NCBI GenBank assembly: GCA_009841115.1
Contig: VXML01000087.1
Location: forward strand, 1 to 34,417
Reading direction: 5' to 3'
From: Gemmatimonadota bacterium
GTDB taxonomy: Bacteria > Latescibacterota > UBA2968 > UBA8231
Length of the DNA stretch: 34,417 nucleotides
The notes under the pieces were generated by a model. That model was not told where the DNA came from. It made no database searches and worked only from the letters and a program-made list of their open reading frames with translations. A program made the position numbers and the translations under genes. Below, one piece after another: positions 16,504 through 22,589 of this stretch. The stretch's first letter is position 1. Every line of letters begins with the position of its first letter.

Positions 16504-16820
16504 TCGTCACCACAACCAGCCACATACCCGGCAAGAAAATCGCCAAAACCTTCGGCCTTGTGCGCGGCAATACCATTCGCACCCGGCATATCGGCAAGGA
16601 TATCATGGCCGGCCTGAAGAACTTGGTGGGCGGCGAGATCCTCCAGTACACCAAGCTCATGGCCGAATCGCGTGAGCAGTCCCTCGACCGCATGCGCGCC
16701 GAGGCCACTCGCCTGGGGGCCAACGCCGTCGTCTCGACCCGCTTCGCCACCTCCCAAGTCATGGGCACGGCGGCCGAATTGCTGGCCTACGGCACCGCCG
16801 TCTGGGTCGAAGACGAATAA
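16500..16820 (+). CDS. YbjQ/UPF0145 (DUF74) family protein
   Basis: 106 residues, beginning 'MIVTTTSHIPGKKIAKTFGL', then 'GNTIRTRHIGKDIMAGLKNL', 'GGEILQYTKLMAESREQSLD' and 'RMRAEATRLGANAVVSTRF': the complete UPF0145/DUF74 profile. The family forms pentamers and is sometimes labelled a heavy-metal-binding domain; its function is unsettled. Its perfect ribosome site and overlap with the anti-sigma gene show it belongs to the sigma-factor operon, so it may be part of the response or of signal sensing. Confidence 0.9.
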   Translation: MIVTTTSHIPGKKIAKTFGLVRGNTIRTRHIGKDIMAGLKNLVGGEILQYTKLMAESREQSLDRMRAEATRLGANAVVSTRFATSQVMGTAAELLAYGTAVWVEDE

Positions 16821-16833
16821 AAGGAGGAGTCCA

Positions 16834-17013
16834 GTGATAGAGATTGTCGAAACGACGCAGCAGGATCCCATCTGCCCCCATTGTGAAAGCGCGATTACCC
16901 GCTTGCTGGCGCAAAAAATATCCAGCCACCTCGGCGTCAGATTCCTCTATTTTTGCAGCGAGTGCCAAAAAGTGCTGGGGGTGTCGCACCGCAAGGGCTT
17001 CTGGATGGGTTGA
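16834..17013 (+). CDS. Small zinc-ribbon protein
   Basis: 59 residues from GTG 16834, preceded by AAGGAGG with 6 bases spacing. Two cysteine pairs, 'CPHC' near residue 14 and 'CSEC' near residue 40, are set as in a rubredoxin-like or zinc-ribbon knuckle. The spacer is short, with aromatic residues ('VRFLYFCSECQKVLGV'). The gene is the last of the four-gene sigma cassette. The binding partner is unknown; it could act with the YbjQ protein or with RNA polymerase. Confidence 0.75.
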   Translation: MIEIVETTQQDPICPHCESAITRLLAQKISSHLGVRFLYFCSECQKVLGVSHRKGFWMG

Positions 17014-17027
17014 GCCGGGCGGCTCAA
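17010..17027. terminator. Hairpin at the convergent stops of the zinc-ribbon gene and the dehydrogenase relic
   Basis: TTGAGCC-GGGC-GGCTCAA is a perfect 7-bp stem with a 4-base loop that overlaps both stop codons. No T-run follows in either direction, so termination strength is doubtful. Confidence 0.4.
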
Positions 17028-17158
17028 ACTCCGTCCGGCTCGACGGGATATTTAGGCGTGCGTCCCTGGAGCACATCCACGATGCCCTGGGCCGCGTCCA
17101 GCGCCATCTGCTCGGAGGCCTGGTCGGTCATGCCGGCGATGTGGGGCGTCAACCCAAC
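17024..17158 (-). pseudogene. 3' stump of a D-2-hydroxyacid / 3-phosphoglycerate dehydrogenase gene
   Basis: On the minus strand, 44 codons and a stop read 'VGLTPHIAGMTDQASEQMAL', then 'DAAQGIVDVLQGRTPKYPVE' and four more residues. This is the characteristic C-terminal end of SerA-like 2-hydroxyacid dehydrogenases, including the catalytic His of 'TPHIAG'. The frame is cut at 17153, exactly where the 82-bp repeat starts, and the rest of the gene is missing. It is therefore a truncated relic carried in with the inserted segment. Confidence 0.82.
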
Positions 17159-17234
17159 GGCTCTCGCCGCTAGCGCGCTACATCCTCGACGTGGAGTGAA
17201 CCTAGAGGTACTTCTCGTACCCCTGCTTTTCTTT
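17153..17234 (+). repeat. 82-bp direct repeat, right copy (stump of phyH 3' end plus true manC 3' end)
   Basis: Matches 15120-15201 at 79 of 82 positions. Here the manC end (stop at 17202-17204) is the functional one, while 17153-17199 is a relic of the last 15 codons of phyH on the plus strand, abutting the dehydrogenase relic. Confidence 0.93.
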
Positions 17235-18281
17235 TAGCATGTCCACCGCGTCTTTCACCTGCTGAGCTGCATCCTTTGCACACACCAGCAGCGCGTCTTC
17301 GGTATCCACCACCACCAAGTCTTCCACCCCTAGTAGCAGCACGACTCTATCGGCCTGCCCGTACACCGTCGAACGGGCCGCGTCCAACGCCACCACCTCG
17401 CCCGATAGCAAATTGCCCGCGTCATCCGTCGGCAATACGTCCGTCAGCGCCGCCCAAGAGCCGATGTCGCCCCAGTCGATATCCGCCTCCAGCGTGGCCA
17501 CCTTGGGCGCGCGCTCGACCAAGGCGTGGTCAATGGAGATCGGCTTGAGATTTGGATACTCGCGGGCGATAACCGCTTCCTCTTCCGACGTGCCAACGGC
17601 GGCTTGTATGCGCTGTAACCCAGCGTGCATTTCCGGCTCAAAGCGGGCAAAAAGCTCCAGTATGGTCGCCGCCTTCCAGACAAACATGTTGCTATTCCAC
17701 AAATAGTGAGCGCTAGCCACGTACTCAGCCGCCTGTTGTGCGGCGGGCTTTTCAGTAAACTCGGCGACTGCGTACACCGGCGTCCCGCGCACCTCTGTCA
17801 GCACAGAACCGCGACGAATGTAGCCATAACCAGTTTCAGCGCGCGTCGGCTTGACCCCAAGCGTAAACAAGTAGTCGGGCCGGTCATTTAGGGCTTGGTC
17901 AGCGACCTGCAACAAGCGGCAGAACTCCTCGGGCCGACCTATGTAGTGATCCGATCCCAAGCTGGCGACCGTGCAGCCCGGATGGCGGGCCTCTAACAGC
18001 GCGCACTCCAAGCCGATGGCCGGCCCGGTATTACGCAACGCCGGCTCGACGATTAGCTGCTCGGGTAGCAACGCCGGCACCTGCTCGCTCACCAAGGACC
18101 GCAACGGGCGTCCGGTCGATACGTACACATCGGCCGGCGCGGCAATCGCGCCAATGCGGGCAACCGCGTCTTGCAACATGGTCTGCTCGCCGGCCATGCA
18201 GTGGAACTGCTTGGGCTTGCGCGCGCGGCTATAGGGCCACAGCCGCGTGCCGACCCCTCCGGCGCGAATGACGAATTTCAT
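17202..18281 (-). CDS. manC: Mannose-1-phosphate guanylyltransferase
   Basis: 359 residues from ATG 18281; an in-frame ATG at 18311 adds 10 residues before the conserved start 'MKFVIRAGGVGTRLWP'. The enzyme makes GDP-mannose from mannose-1-phosphate and GTP. Motifs: nucleotide-binding 'AGGVGTRLWPYSR' and 'KPKQF' at the N-terminus, 'EPALRNTGPAIGL', 'ASLGSDHYI' (the metal-binding region), 'YGYIRRG', 'FTEKP', 'YLWNSNMFVWKA' and 'ADIDWGDIGSW'. This is the short form without the C-terminal phosphomannose isomerase cupin. It points to mannose- or fucose-containing surface glycans. Its 3' end is part of the duplicated repeat. Confidence 0.92.
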   Translation of the reverse strand: MKFVIRAGGVGTRLWPYSRARKPKQFHCMAGEQTMLQDAVARIGAIAAPADVYVSTGRPLRSLVSEQVPALLPEQLIVEPALRNTGPAIGLECALLEARHPGCTVASLGSDHYIGRPEEFCRLLQVADQALNDRPDYLFTLGVKPTRAETGYGYIRRGSVLTEVRGTPVYAVAEFTEKPAAQQAAEYVASAHYLWNSNMFVWKAATILELFARFEPEMHAGLQRIQAAVGTSEEEAVIAREYPNLKPISIDHALVERAPKVATLEADIDWGDIGSWAALTDVLPTDDAGNLLSGEVVALDAARSTVYGQADRVVLLLGVEDLVVVDTEDALLVCAKDAAQQVKDAVDMLKEKQGYEKYL

Positions 18282-18357
18282 AGTTTGACACTCCCGTACA
18301 AGTGAATTCAACGCCGGAAAATATAACCAATCGCCCGGCCCCGAGCAGGGCGCACTA

Positions 18358-18385
18358 TTGACAGCTTAACCTGATGCTGTACTAT
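18358..18385 (+). promoter_or_regulatory. Putative sigma-70-type promoter for the ispH-BMC operon
   Basis: A perfect TTGACA (18358-18363), 16 bases, then TACTAT (18380-18385). Start of transcription would fall about 18392, 27 bases ahead of the ispH ATG at 18419, which has a GAGGAG ribosome site. Confidence 0.6.
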
Positions 18386-18418
18386 GTACTTCTGTAGCAA
18401 TTCCACGAGGAGCTTCGC

Positions 18419-19675
18419 ATGGCCTATCCGCAATTCGACCAAGTCCCCAATCACTACGCCGGCCCCACTATCCAGCGCGTCAAGGACTACCGCCTGAAAA
18501 ACGGCAAGCGCTCGCTGTGCCCGACGCTTCTGCAAATCGGCCAGTTACAGGTCTTAATCCCCCGGCACTTTGGCTTTTGCTTCGGGGTCGAGCGGGCCAT
18601 TCACATGGCCTTTTCAGCCCTCAAGGAAAACCCGGATCGCAACACGTACCTCGTCAGCGAGATCATCCACAACCCCTTGGTCAACAACGACCTCAAAAAG
18701 CAAGGCGTCCGCTTCATCTACGACCCCGAGGGGGACCGCCAAGTCTCCGAAGAGGAGATGAGCAGCGACGACATCGCGCTCATCCCTGCCTTTGGCACCA
18801 CCATGGAGAACGAGGAATCGCTCCGTCAAAGCGGCATCGACATCGAGTCCGAGGAATACCGGGAGAATTACGATACCACCTGCCCCTTTGTGTCCAAGGT
18901 GTGGAAGCGCGGCGAGGAGCTAGGCCGTCAAGGATATACCATCATCATCCACGGCAAGTACAACCACGCAGAGACCCAAGCGACTCATTCGCACACCGAG
19001 GAACACACCAAAACCCTAGTGGTGTTCGACGCCGCCGAAGCCGAGAAGGTAGCCGCGTATATCACCGGTGCACTACCGCTCGCCGACTTTGAGCGCGCCT
19101 TTGTCGGCAAAAGTTCAGCGGGTTTCGATCCACAAAAGGACCTAGAGCGAGTGGCCGTAGTCAACCAGACGACCATGCTCGCCGAGGAAACGCAGGAAGT
19201 AGCCGCCATCTTGCGCCGCGCCATGCACCAACGCTATGGCGCGGAAAACCTCGACTACCACTCCGCCGACACCAACGACACCTTGTGCTACGCCACCCAC
19301 CAAAACCAGAACGCCACGCGCACGCTGCTGAACTCTGGCGCCGATTTGGCGCTGGTTGTCGGCGGCTACAACAGCTCGAACACCTCGCATTTGGTCGAGC
19401 TGTGCCTCCAGTCCATGCCGAGTTTCCTCATCGCCAACAGCGACGAGATCCTATCGGACCAGCGCATACGCCATTTCGACGTCCACACTAAGAAAATAAC
19501 CGAGAGCGAAGACTGGCTGCCGCGCCCCCTCCCCGTGCGGCTGATCATCACCTCGGGCGCATCCTGCCCGGATATCCTCATGAACCAAGTGCTGGAGAAA
19601 ATCGCCAGCTTGTACGGGTACGACGCGCAAGAACTCGACGGTGCCAGCTTGCAACTTTTTGAGGAAAGCCCGTGA
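18419..19675 (+). CDS. ispH: 4-hydroxy-3-methylbut-2-enyl diphosphate reductase (IspH/LytB), long plant/cyanobacterial type
   Basis: 418 residues, about 100 more than the E. coli enzyme and matching the long type with an N-terminal extension. It performs the last step of the MEP isoprenoid pathway, making IPP and DMAPP. The three iron-sulphur cysteines are present: Cys54 ('FGFCFGVERAI'), Cys155 ('DTTCPFVSKV') and Cys290 ('DTLCYATHQNQ'). Substrate-binding pieces are His84 ('EIIHNPLV'), His183 ('NHAET') and 'SSNTSHLVEL'. The reading frame overlaps the next gene by GTGA, so translation is coupled to three microcompartment vertex genes, an arrangement I do not recognise from described loci. Confidence 0.95.
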   Translation: MAYPQFDQVPNHYAGPTIQRVKDYRLKNGKRSLCPTLLQIGQLQVLIPRHFGFCFGVERAIHMAFSALKENPDRNTYLVSEIIHNPLVNNDLKKQGVRFIYDPEGDRQVSEEEMSSDDIALIPAFGTTMENEESLRQSGIDIESEEYRENYDTTCPFVSKVWKRGEELGRQGYTIIIHGKYNHAETQATHSHTEEHTKTLVVFDAAEAEKVAAYITGALPLADFERAFVGKSSAGFDPQKDLERVAVVNQTTMLAEETQEVAAILRRAMHQRYGAENLDYHSADTNDTLCYATHQNQNATRTLLNSGADLALVVGGYNSSNTSHLVELCLQSMPSFLIANSDEILSDQRIRHFDVHTKKITESEDWLPRPLPVRLIITSGASCPDILMNQVLEKIASLYGYDAQELDGASLQLFEESP

Positions 19676-19974
19676 TACTCGGCCTCGTCAAAGGGCACGT
19701 GGTCTCCAGCGCCAAGGTAGATGCGCTCGAAGGCGAGAAACTCTTAATCGTCGAGATCCTCGCCGCCACGCCCGAGGGCTTGCAGCGCACGCAAAAGCAC
19801 CTCGTCTGCATCGACGGCGTGCAAGCAGGCGAAGGCGAACTCGTCGTCGTCGTACAGGGCAGTTCGGCGCGGCAGGCACCGGGCATGGATCAGATGCCCG
19901 TAGATGCGCTGATCATTGGCATCGTGGATTCGCTACAGGCGTTTGGACGCCCCCTAGAAAAGCAAGTTGCATGA
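19672..19974 (+). CDS. EutN/CcmL-type microcompartment vertex protein (BMC-P), first of three
   Basis: 100 residues from GTG 19672 (overlaps the ispH stop). The BMC-P pentamer fold is read from 'LGLVKGHVVSSAKVDALEGE', 'LVCIDGVQAGEGELVVVVQG', 'SSARQA' and 'PVDALIIGIVD', the last two being the family signature. Pentamers cap the vertices of bacterial microcompartment shells. It carries an insert near residue 40 relative to the next copies. No hexameric (BMC-H) or trimeric shell gene lies in this window, so shell walls must be encoded elsewhere if a compartment exists. Confidence 0.9.
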   Translation: MILGLVKGHVVSSAKVDALEGEKLLIVEILAATPEGLQRTQKHLVCIDGVQAGEGELVVVVQGSSARQAPGMDQMPVDALIIGIVDSLQAFGRPLEKQVA

Positions 19975-20231
19975 GGGTCTGCCGCGTCATTGGCCACGTA
20001 GTCGCCAGCAGCAAACATCCCTTGCTCGCCGGGCAAAAGATCATGGTGGTACGCCCCGAAGACGAGGAGAGTGGCGCTTTGCAGGTGGCGGTGGATGGGG
20101 TCCAAGCAGGGGTCGGCAGCAAAGTGCTAGTCGTGCAGTCGGGGGCTGCCGGGGCCGAGGTGACTGGAGCCGAGCGCCCACCGTGTAGGAGCGTAATCGT
20201 GGGAATTATCGACGAAGGGGTCGCCGAGTGA
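19971..20231 (+). CDS. EutN/CcmL-type microcompartment vertex protein (BMC-P), second of three
   Basis: 86 residues. The ATG overlaps the previous stop (ATGA). It is the closest of the three to the family consensus: 'MRVCRVIGHVVASSKHPLLA', 'GQKIMVVRP', 'VAVDGVQAGVGSKVLVVQSG' and 'RSVIVGIID'. Where typical members have Ser-Ser-Ala-Arg, this one has 'GAAGAEVTG', so the inner pore-lining segment may be altered. Three BMC-P paralogues side by side is the pattern of planctomycete/verrucomicrobial-type sugar-degrading compartments, although those loci also carry hexamer and enzyme genes. Confidence 0.88.
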   Translation: MRVCRVIGHVVASSKHPLLAGQKIMVVRPEDEESGALQVAVDGVQAGVGSKVLVVQSGAAGAEVTGAERPPCRSVIVGIIDEGVAE

Positions 20232-20491
20232 AGCTGGCCAAGGTGGTGGGCACCGTAGTGCTCTCGCAGTGCATTGAGCCGTTCCGCGGCCAGATATTGC
20301 ACCTGACCCAAGACATCGACGAGCACCTAGAGCTTGTGGGCGAGGCCGAGCTTTGCGCGACTTGGGCGGCCCTGCGCGAGGGAGACGCGGTGATCGTCGA
20401 GGTCGCGCGCGAAGCCTGCAATGCCTTTGCCCCTCCACTGCCTGTGGACGCAGCTATCGTCGGCAAGGTGGACGAGATACACCTCAGCTAA
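20228..20491 (+). CDS. EutN/CcmL-type microcompartment vertex protein (BMC-P), third and divergent copy
   Basis: 87 residues. GTG 20228 overlaps the preceding stop. The ends fit the family ('LAKVVGTVVLSQCIEPFRGQ' at the start and 'LPVDAAIVGKVDEIHLS' at the end), but the middle is unusual: 'ELCATWAALREGDAVIVEVA' replaces the normal 'AVDxVGAGxGExVLVVxG'. It contains two cysteines absent from the sisters. The family assignment is still fairly safe because of position, length and ends. Its stop overlaps the convergent minus-strand orphan gene by 4 bases. Confidence 0.78.
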   Translation: MKLAKVVGTVVLSQCIEPFRGQILHLTQDIDEHLELVGEAELCATWAALREGDAVIVEVAREACNAFAPPLPVDAAIVGKVDEIHLS

Positions 20492-20784
20492 GCCGCACAG
20501 CGCTCGGCCCGAGCACCGCGCACCCTTTCCAACTCTAGCATCCAAGCATCTTCGTACTGACGCAACACCCTATACCACGCGCTCAGGTCTGCTTCGCCGC
20601 GCAGAAGTTGACGGGCGGTTTGATCGACGACTTTCTCGGCCCGTTGAACTCGGGGACGGGCGGCCGAGCCGAGCATGGAAATGGGACCGAAAGCGCTTCG
20701 CACCCGATTGATGACCGCGCTGAGCTCGCCGCCCAGACGGGATATAGAAGGGGATGTGGGGAATGATGCACGCTGCCTGTGCAT
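20488..20784 (-). CDS. 98-residue protein of unknown function with a strongly regulated promoter
   Basis: I do not recognise the family. ATG 20784 has an exact AGGAGG (20796-20791) 6 bases away, and a complete promoter lies upstream, so the gene is real in all likelihood. The protein has a Ser/Arg-rich N-terminus without a signal peptide or membrane span, then an amphipathic helical C-terminal half ('VQRAEKVVDQTARQLLRGEA' and 'LSAWYRVLRQYEDAWMLELE'). The ~80-base leader contains a 7-bp hairpin CTGGCGC/GCGCCAG (20805-20826). Its regulation by a twin operator resembling LexA boxes suggests a damage- or stress-induced protein, but that is inference. Confidence 0.6.
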   Translation of the reverse strand: MHRQRASFPTSPSISRLGGELSAVINRVRSAFGPISMLGSAARPRVQRAEKVVDQTARQLLRGEADLSAWYRVLRQYEDAWMLELERVRGARAERCAA

Positions 20785-20848
20785 TGGAAACCTCCTAGGG
20801 AGTGCTGGCGCTTGGGGATGCGCCAGAGAGGACGTGGGGAATCGTTTT

Positions 20849-20901
20849 ACTGCACTTGTGTTCAGTGATTAAAACATACTGAACACAAGTGCAGTTGTCA
20901 A
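20849..20901 (-). promoter_or_regulatory. Promoter with two 18-bp operators (LexA-box-like) for the 98-residue orphan
   Basis: On the minus strand: TTGACA (20901-20896), exactly 17 bases, TATGTT (20878-20873). Two copies of an 18-mer in inverted order form a perfect repeat: 20849-20866 and 20878-20895, separated by 11 bases. One copy fills the -35/-10 spacer, the other starts at about +1. Each copy is itself an imperfect dyad, ACTG-N10-CAGT, and fits CTG-N10-CAG (E. coli LexA) and nearly fits TGCNC-N4-GTGCA (LexA box reported for Fibrobacter, from memory). The geometry is that of a repressor-controlled promoter. Confidence 0.75.
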
Positions 20902-20937
20902 GCAGTTTAATCCCTTAAAATGCGTTTTTTTTCGCCC

Positions 20938-21306
20938 TCAAACCCTCCATCTCCGCAGGCTAAACTCGCCGTTGTCCAGCCACCGCCAGCCCACGTAGAG
21001 CATCGCCAGCACTAAGGCGACCTGCAACAGCAAAAATGCGATGCCAAAGATGCCGGACACCAAGCTCAACGCGGCCCAAAATGCCAGCCAGATTCCAGCG
21101 AGTAGGACTAAAGCCCCGACGACCCGGCCCACGATGCTCTCGCCGCGCAACAAGCGCAGACCTATATAGAGCGCCCCGGCAGCCAAGAGGACGACCGCAA
21201 CTGCACCGAGCAAACCAAAGAGGCCGCCGAACAAGGGCCAAATCAGCTCGACCCCCAGCGCAACGCCCCCAATCAACAATAGCACACCTAGTATTCTGGC
21301 CAACAT
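20938..21306 (-). CDS. Small integral membrane protein of the phage-shock-like operon
   Basis: 122 residues almost wholly hydrophobic, with about four membrane helices in two hairpins (residues ~4-22, 27-45, 62-80, 88-107) and a basic tail ('WRWLDNGEFSLRRWRV'). AAGGAGG lies 6 bases before the ATG. It follows pspA by 12 bases. It is not PspC by sequence; it resembles LiaI/LiaF-like or DUF-type membrane partners that accompany PspA in many bacteria and may recruit it to the membrane. It ends 37 bases before the -35 of the next transcription unit. Confidence 0.7.
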   Translation of the reverse strand: MLARILGVLLLIGGVALGVELIWPLFGGLFGLLGAVAVVLLAAGALYIGLRLLRGESIVGRVVGALVLLAGIWLAFWAALSLVSGIFGIAFLLLQVALVLAMLYVGWRWLDNGEFSLRRWRV

Positions 21307-21318
21307 GACCGGCCTCCT

Positions 21319-21984
21319 TTACGATGTCTTTTCTGCTTTCAGCGCGGCCAGTTCCTCCGCGACTTTGTGGTCGCGCTCGGCGCGGCGCTTGGCAGCTAGC
21401 TCGCGCAGCACTTCGGCTTCAGCAACGGCCTGATCCACCTGTTGCTCAAAGCGCTCCAACTCGCGTTCACTTTGTTGCACCCGCTGCGCGATCGCGTCAA
21501 AACGGAGCGCGGGCGCGTCTTCGCCGAATGCGACACCGCGCTCGCGCTCGGCGCAACAGCGAGCGATCAGCTTGCCCCGCCGCGCGCGGATATCGCGCAG
21601 CTTTTGGCGCAGGATCTCGACCTGCTCCTCTAGCTCGGCCGCGGTGTCGCAACTCTCTGCGAGGGCCGGTTCTAGCCGCCCGTGCGCCTGATCTAGCTCT
21701 GTCTTCTGTATCAAGGCGAGCCGTGCGCCTTCGTCGTTTCCAGCCTCCACTGCGGCTGCGGCTTTGTCTTGCCACATCTGCATCTGCTCGGCGTTGCGCT
21801 GGAGATCGCGCTCTAAACGCCGTTTGGTGGCCCGCGCCTTGACCAAAGAATCTACGGCTTGGTCAACGGCGCGCTCTGCGTCGCGGACGATTTGATCCAC
21901 CATCTTCACCGGATTCTCGATCCGGTCCAGCACTTCGTTGAGGTTCGCCTTCCAGATAGTAGCGATTCGCTCTATTGCTCCCAT
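21319..21984 (-). CDS. pspA: PspA/IM30 (Vipp1) family membrane-stress protein
   Basis: 221 residues from ATG 21984, with AGGAGG 7 bases upstream; the longer frame to 22062 overlaps the upstream gene. It opens with the amphipathic helix and conserved 'NEVLDRIENPVKMVDQIV' region, then a long coiled coil ('AERAVDQAVDSLVKARATKR', 'LERDLQRNAEQMQMWQDKAA' and onward to the end). This is the typical ESCRT-III-like PspA/Vipp1 layout and length. PspA binds stressed membranes and, in proteobacteria, the PspF activator. Here the small HTH gene just upstream may serve as regulator. Confidence 0.93.
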   Translation of the reverse strand: MGAIERIATIWKANLNEVLDRIENPVKMVDQIVRDAERAVDQAVDSLVKARATKRRLERDLQRNAEQMQMWQDKAAAAVEAGNDEGARLALIQKTELDQAHGRLEPALAESCDTAAELEEQVEILRQKLRDIRARRGKLIARCCAERERGVAFGEDAPALRFDAIAQRVQQSERELERFEQQVDQAVAEAEVLRELAAKRRAERDHKVAEELAALKAEKTS

Positions 21985-21997
21985 GATATGCCTCCTA

Positions 21998-22189
21998 TTA
22001 AAGGTTAGTGCTTTTGGCCACCTGAACGCGCTGCCGCTGCCGCCGCGCAAAAGGCGATTCAATATCGTATTTGCGGCAGAGCCGGCTAAAGCTGCGAATC
22101 GTAATCCCCAGCGCCCGGCTGGCGTCCTGATTGCATTTGTACATCCGCGCGACGCGCTCGATCTGCTCCCTACTAAATCCTCTGTTCAC
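21998..22189 (-). CDS. Mini helix-turn-helix (Fis/PspF-like) DNA-binding protein
   Basis: 63 residues. The start is GTG 22189, 8 bases after AAGGAGG; a TTG one codon earlier is possible. Its body is a single Fis-type helix-turn-helix ('FSREQIERVARMYKCNQDAS', then 'RALGITIRSFSRLCRKYDIE'), like the C-terminal DNA-binding part of NtrC/PspF activators but without any AAA+ or sensor domain. A short basic tail follows. It is the first gene of the PspA operon (13 bases before pspA), so it is a candidate regulator that has lost or never had the sigma-54 ATPase. Confidence 0.72.
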   Translation of the reverse strand: MNRGFSREQIERVARMYKCNQDASRALGITIRSFSRLCRKYDIESPFARRQRQRVQVAKSTNL

Positions 22190-22326
22190 CAAGGTATCCT
22201 CCTTGTTGGGGGTAAGGGATTCACCCCGTTTATTAGCAAAGGGCGTACCGCCGTTTTGCGCAGATCACAACTTATTTGTAAACAACCAGATAAAATTAAG
22301 AGGAGCGTGCACACCACCCGAATTTA

Positions 22327-22360
22327 TGGCGGCGTGCGCCACTTTTGGCGCGAACCGCCA
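22327..22360. other. Two-tier inverted repeat in the divergent pspA/desaturase intergenic region
   Basis: TGGCGG-cgt-GCGCCA-cttt-TGGCGC-gaa-CCGCCA: two 6-bp stems with a 3x3 internal loop and a 4-base loop. It lies 10 bases upstream of the -35 of the desaturase promoter and has no T-run. It could be an operator pair or an RNA hairpin in the leader of the psp operon. Confidence 0.5.
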
Positions 22361-22370
22361 GCAGTACGCG

Positions 22371-22427
22371 TTGACAGACTAAAAGCGCATGTTTATATTA
22401 TATTACATTTGTTTTATATATAAAACA
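22371..22427 (+). promoter_or_regulatory. Strong promoter and palindromic operator upstream of the acyl-ACP desaturase
   Basis: TTGACA (22371-22376), 17 bases, TATATT (22394-22399): nearly consensus. Just past the expected start is a perfect 18-bp palindrome TGTTTTATATATAAAACA (22410-22427), flanked by further ACATTTGTTTT direct repeats. This suggests a regulator (for example of fatty-acid synthesis) binding over the start site. The leader to the start codon would be ~185 bases. Confidence 0.65.
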
Positions 22428-22511
22428 TTTGTTTTGTAATATACTCTTTCTTGCTCCGACAAGGGCTTACCGAGGCAACGCTGCTTGAATCCATAGCTCA
22501 ATTTGTCCATT

Positions 22512-22539
22512 TTGTCTTATATTCATATCTATATATAAA
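22512..22539 (+). promoter_or_regulatory. Possible second, proximal promoter of the desaturase gene
   Basis: TTGTCT (22512-22517), 16 bases, TATAAA (22534-22539), within an AT-rich stretch about 50 bases before the TTG start at 22590. Weaker than the distal promoter. Confidence 0.35.
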
Positions 22540-22589
22540 CCCATGCCGCCTGCGGTACCTTTCAAACACTCAGTGATGGAGAAACTCCG

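Noticed and set aside
20849..20895. 18-bp inverted repeat as a transcription terminator for the BMC operon or the psp operon
   Set aside because: There is no T-run next to the stem, the arms fit exactly between and after promoter boxes, and each arm is itself a dyad, all of which point to operators.
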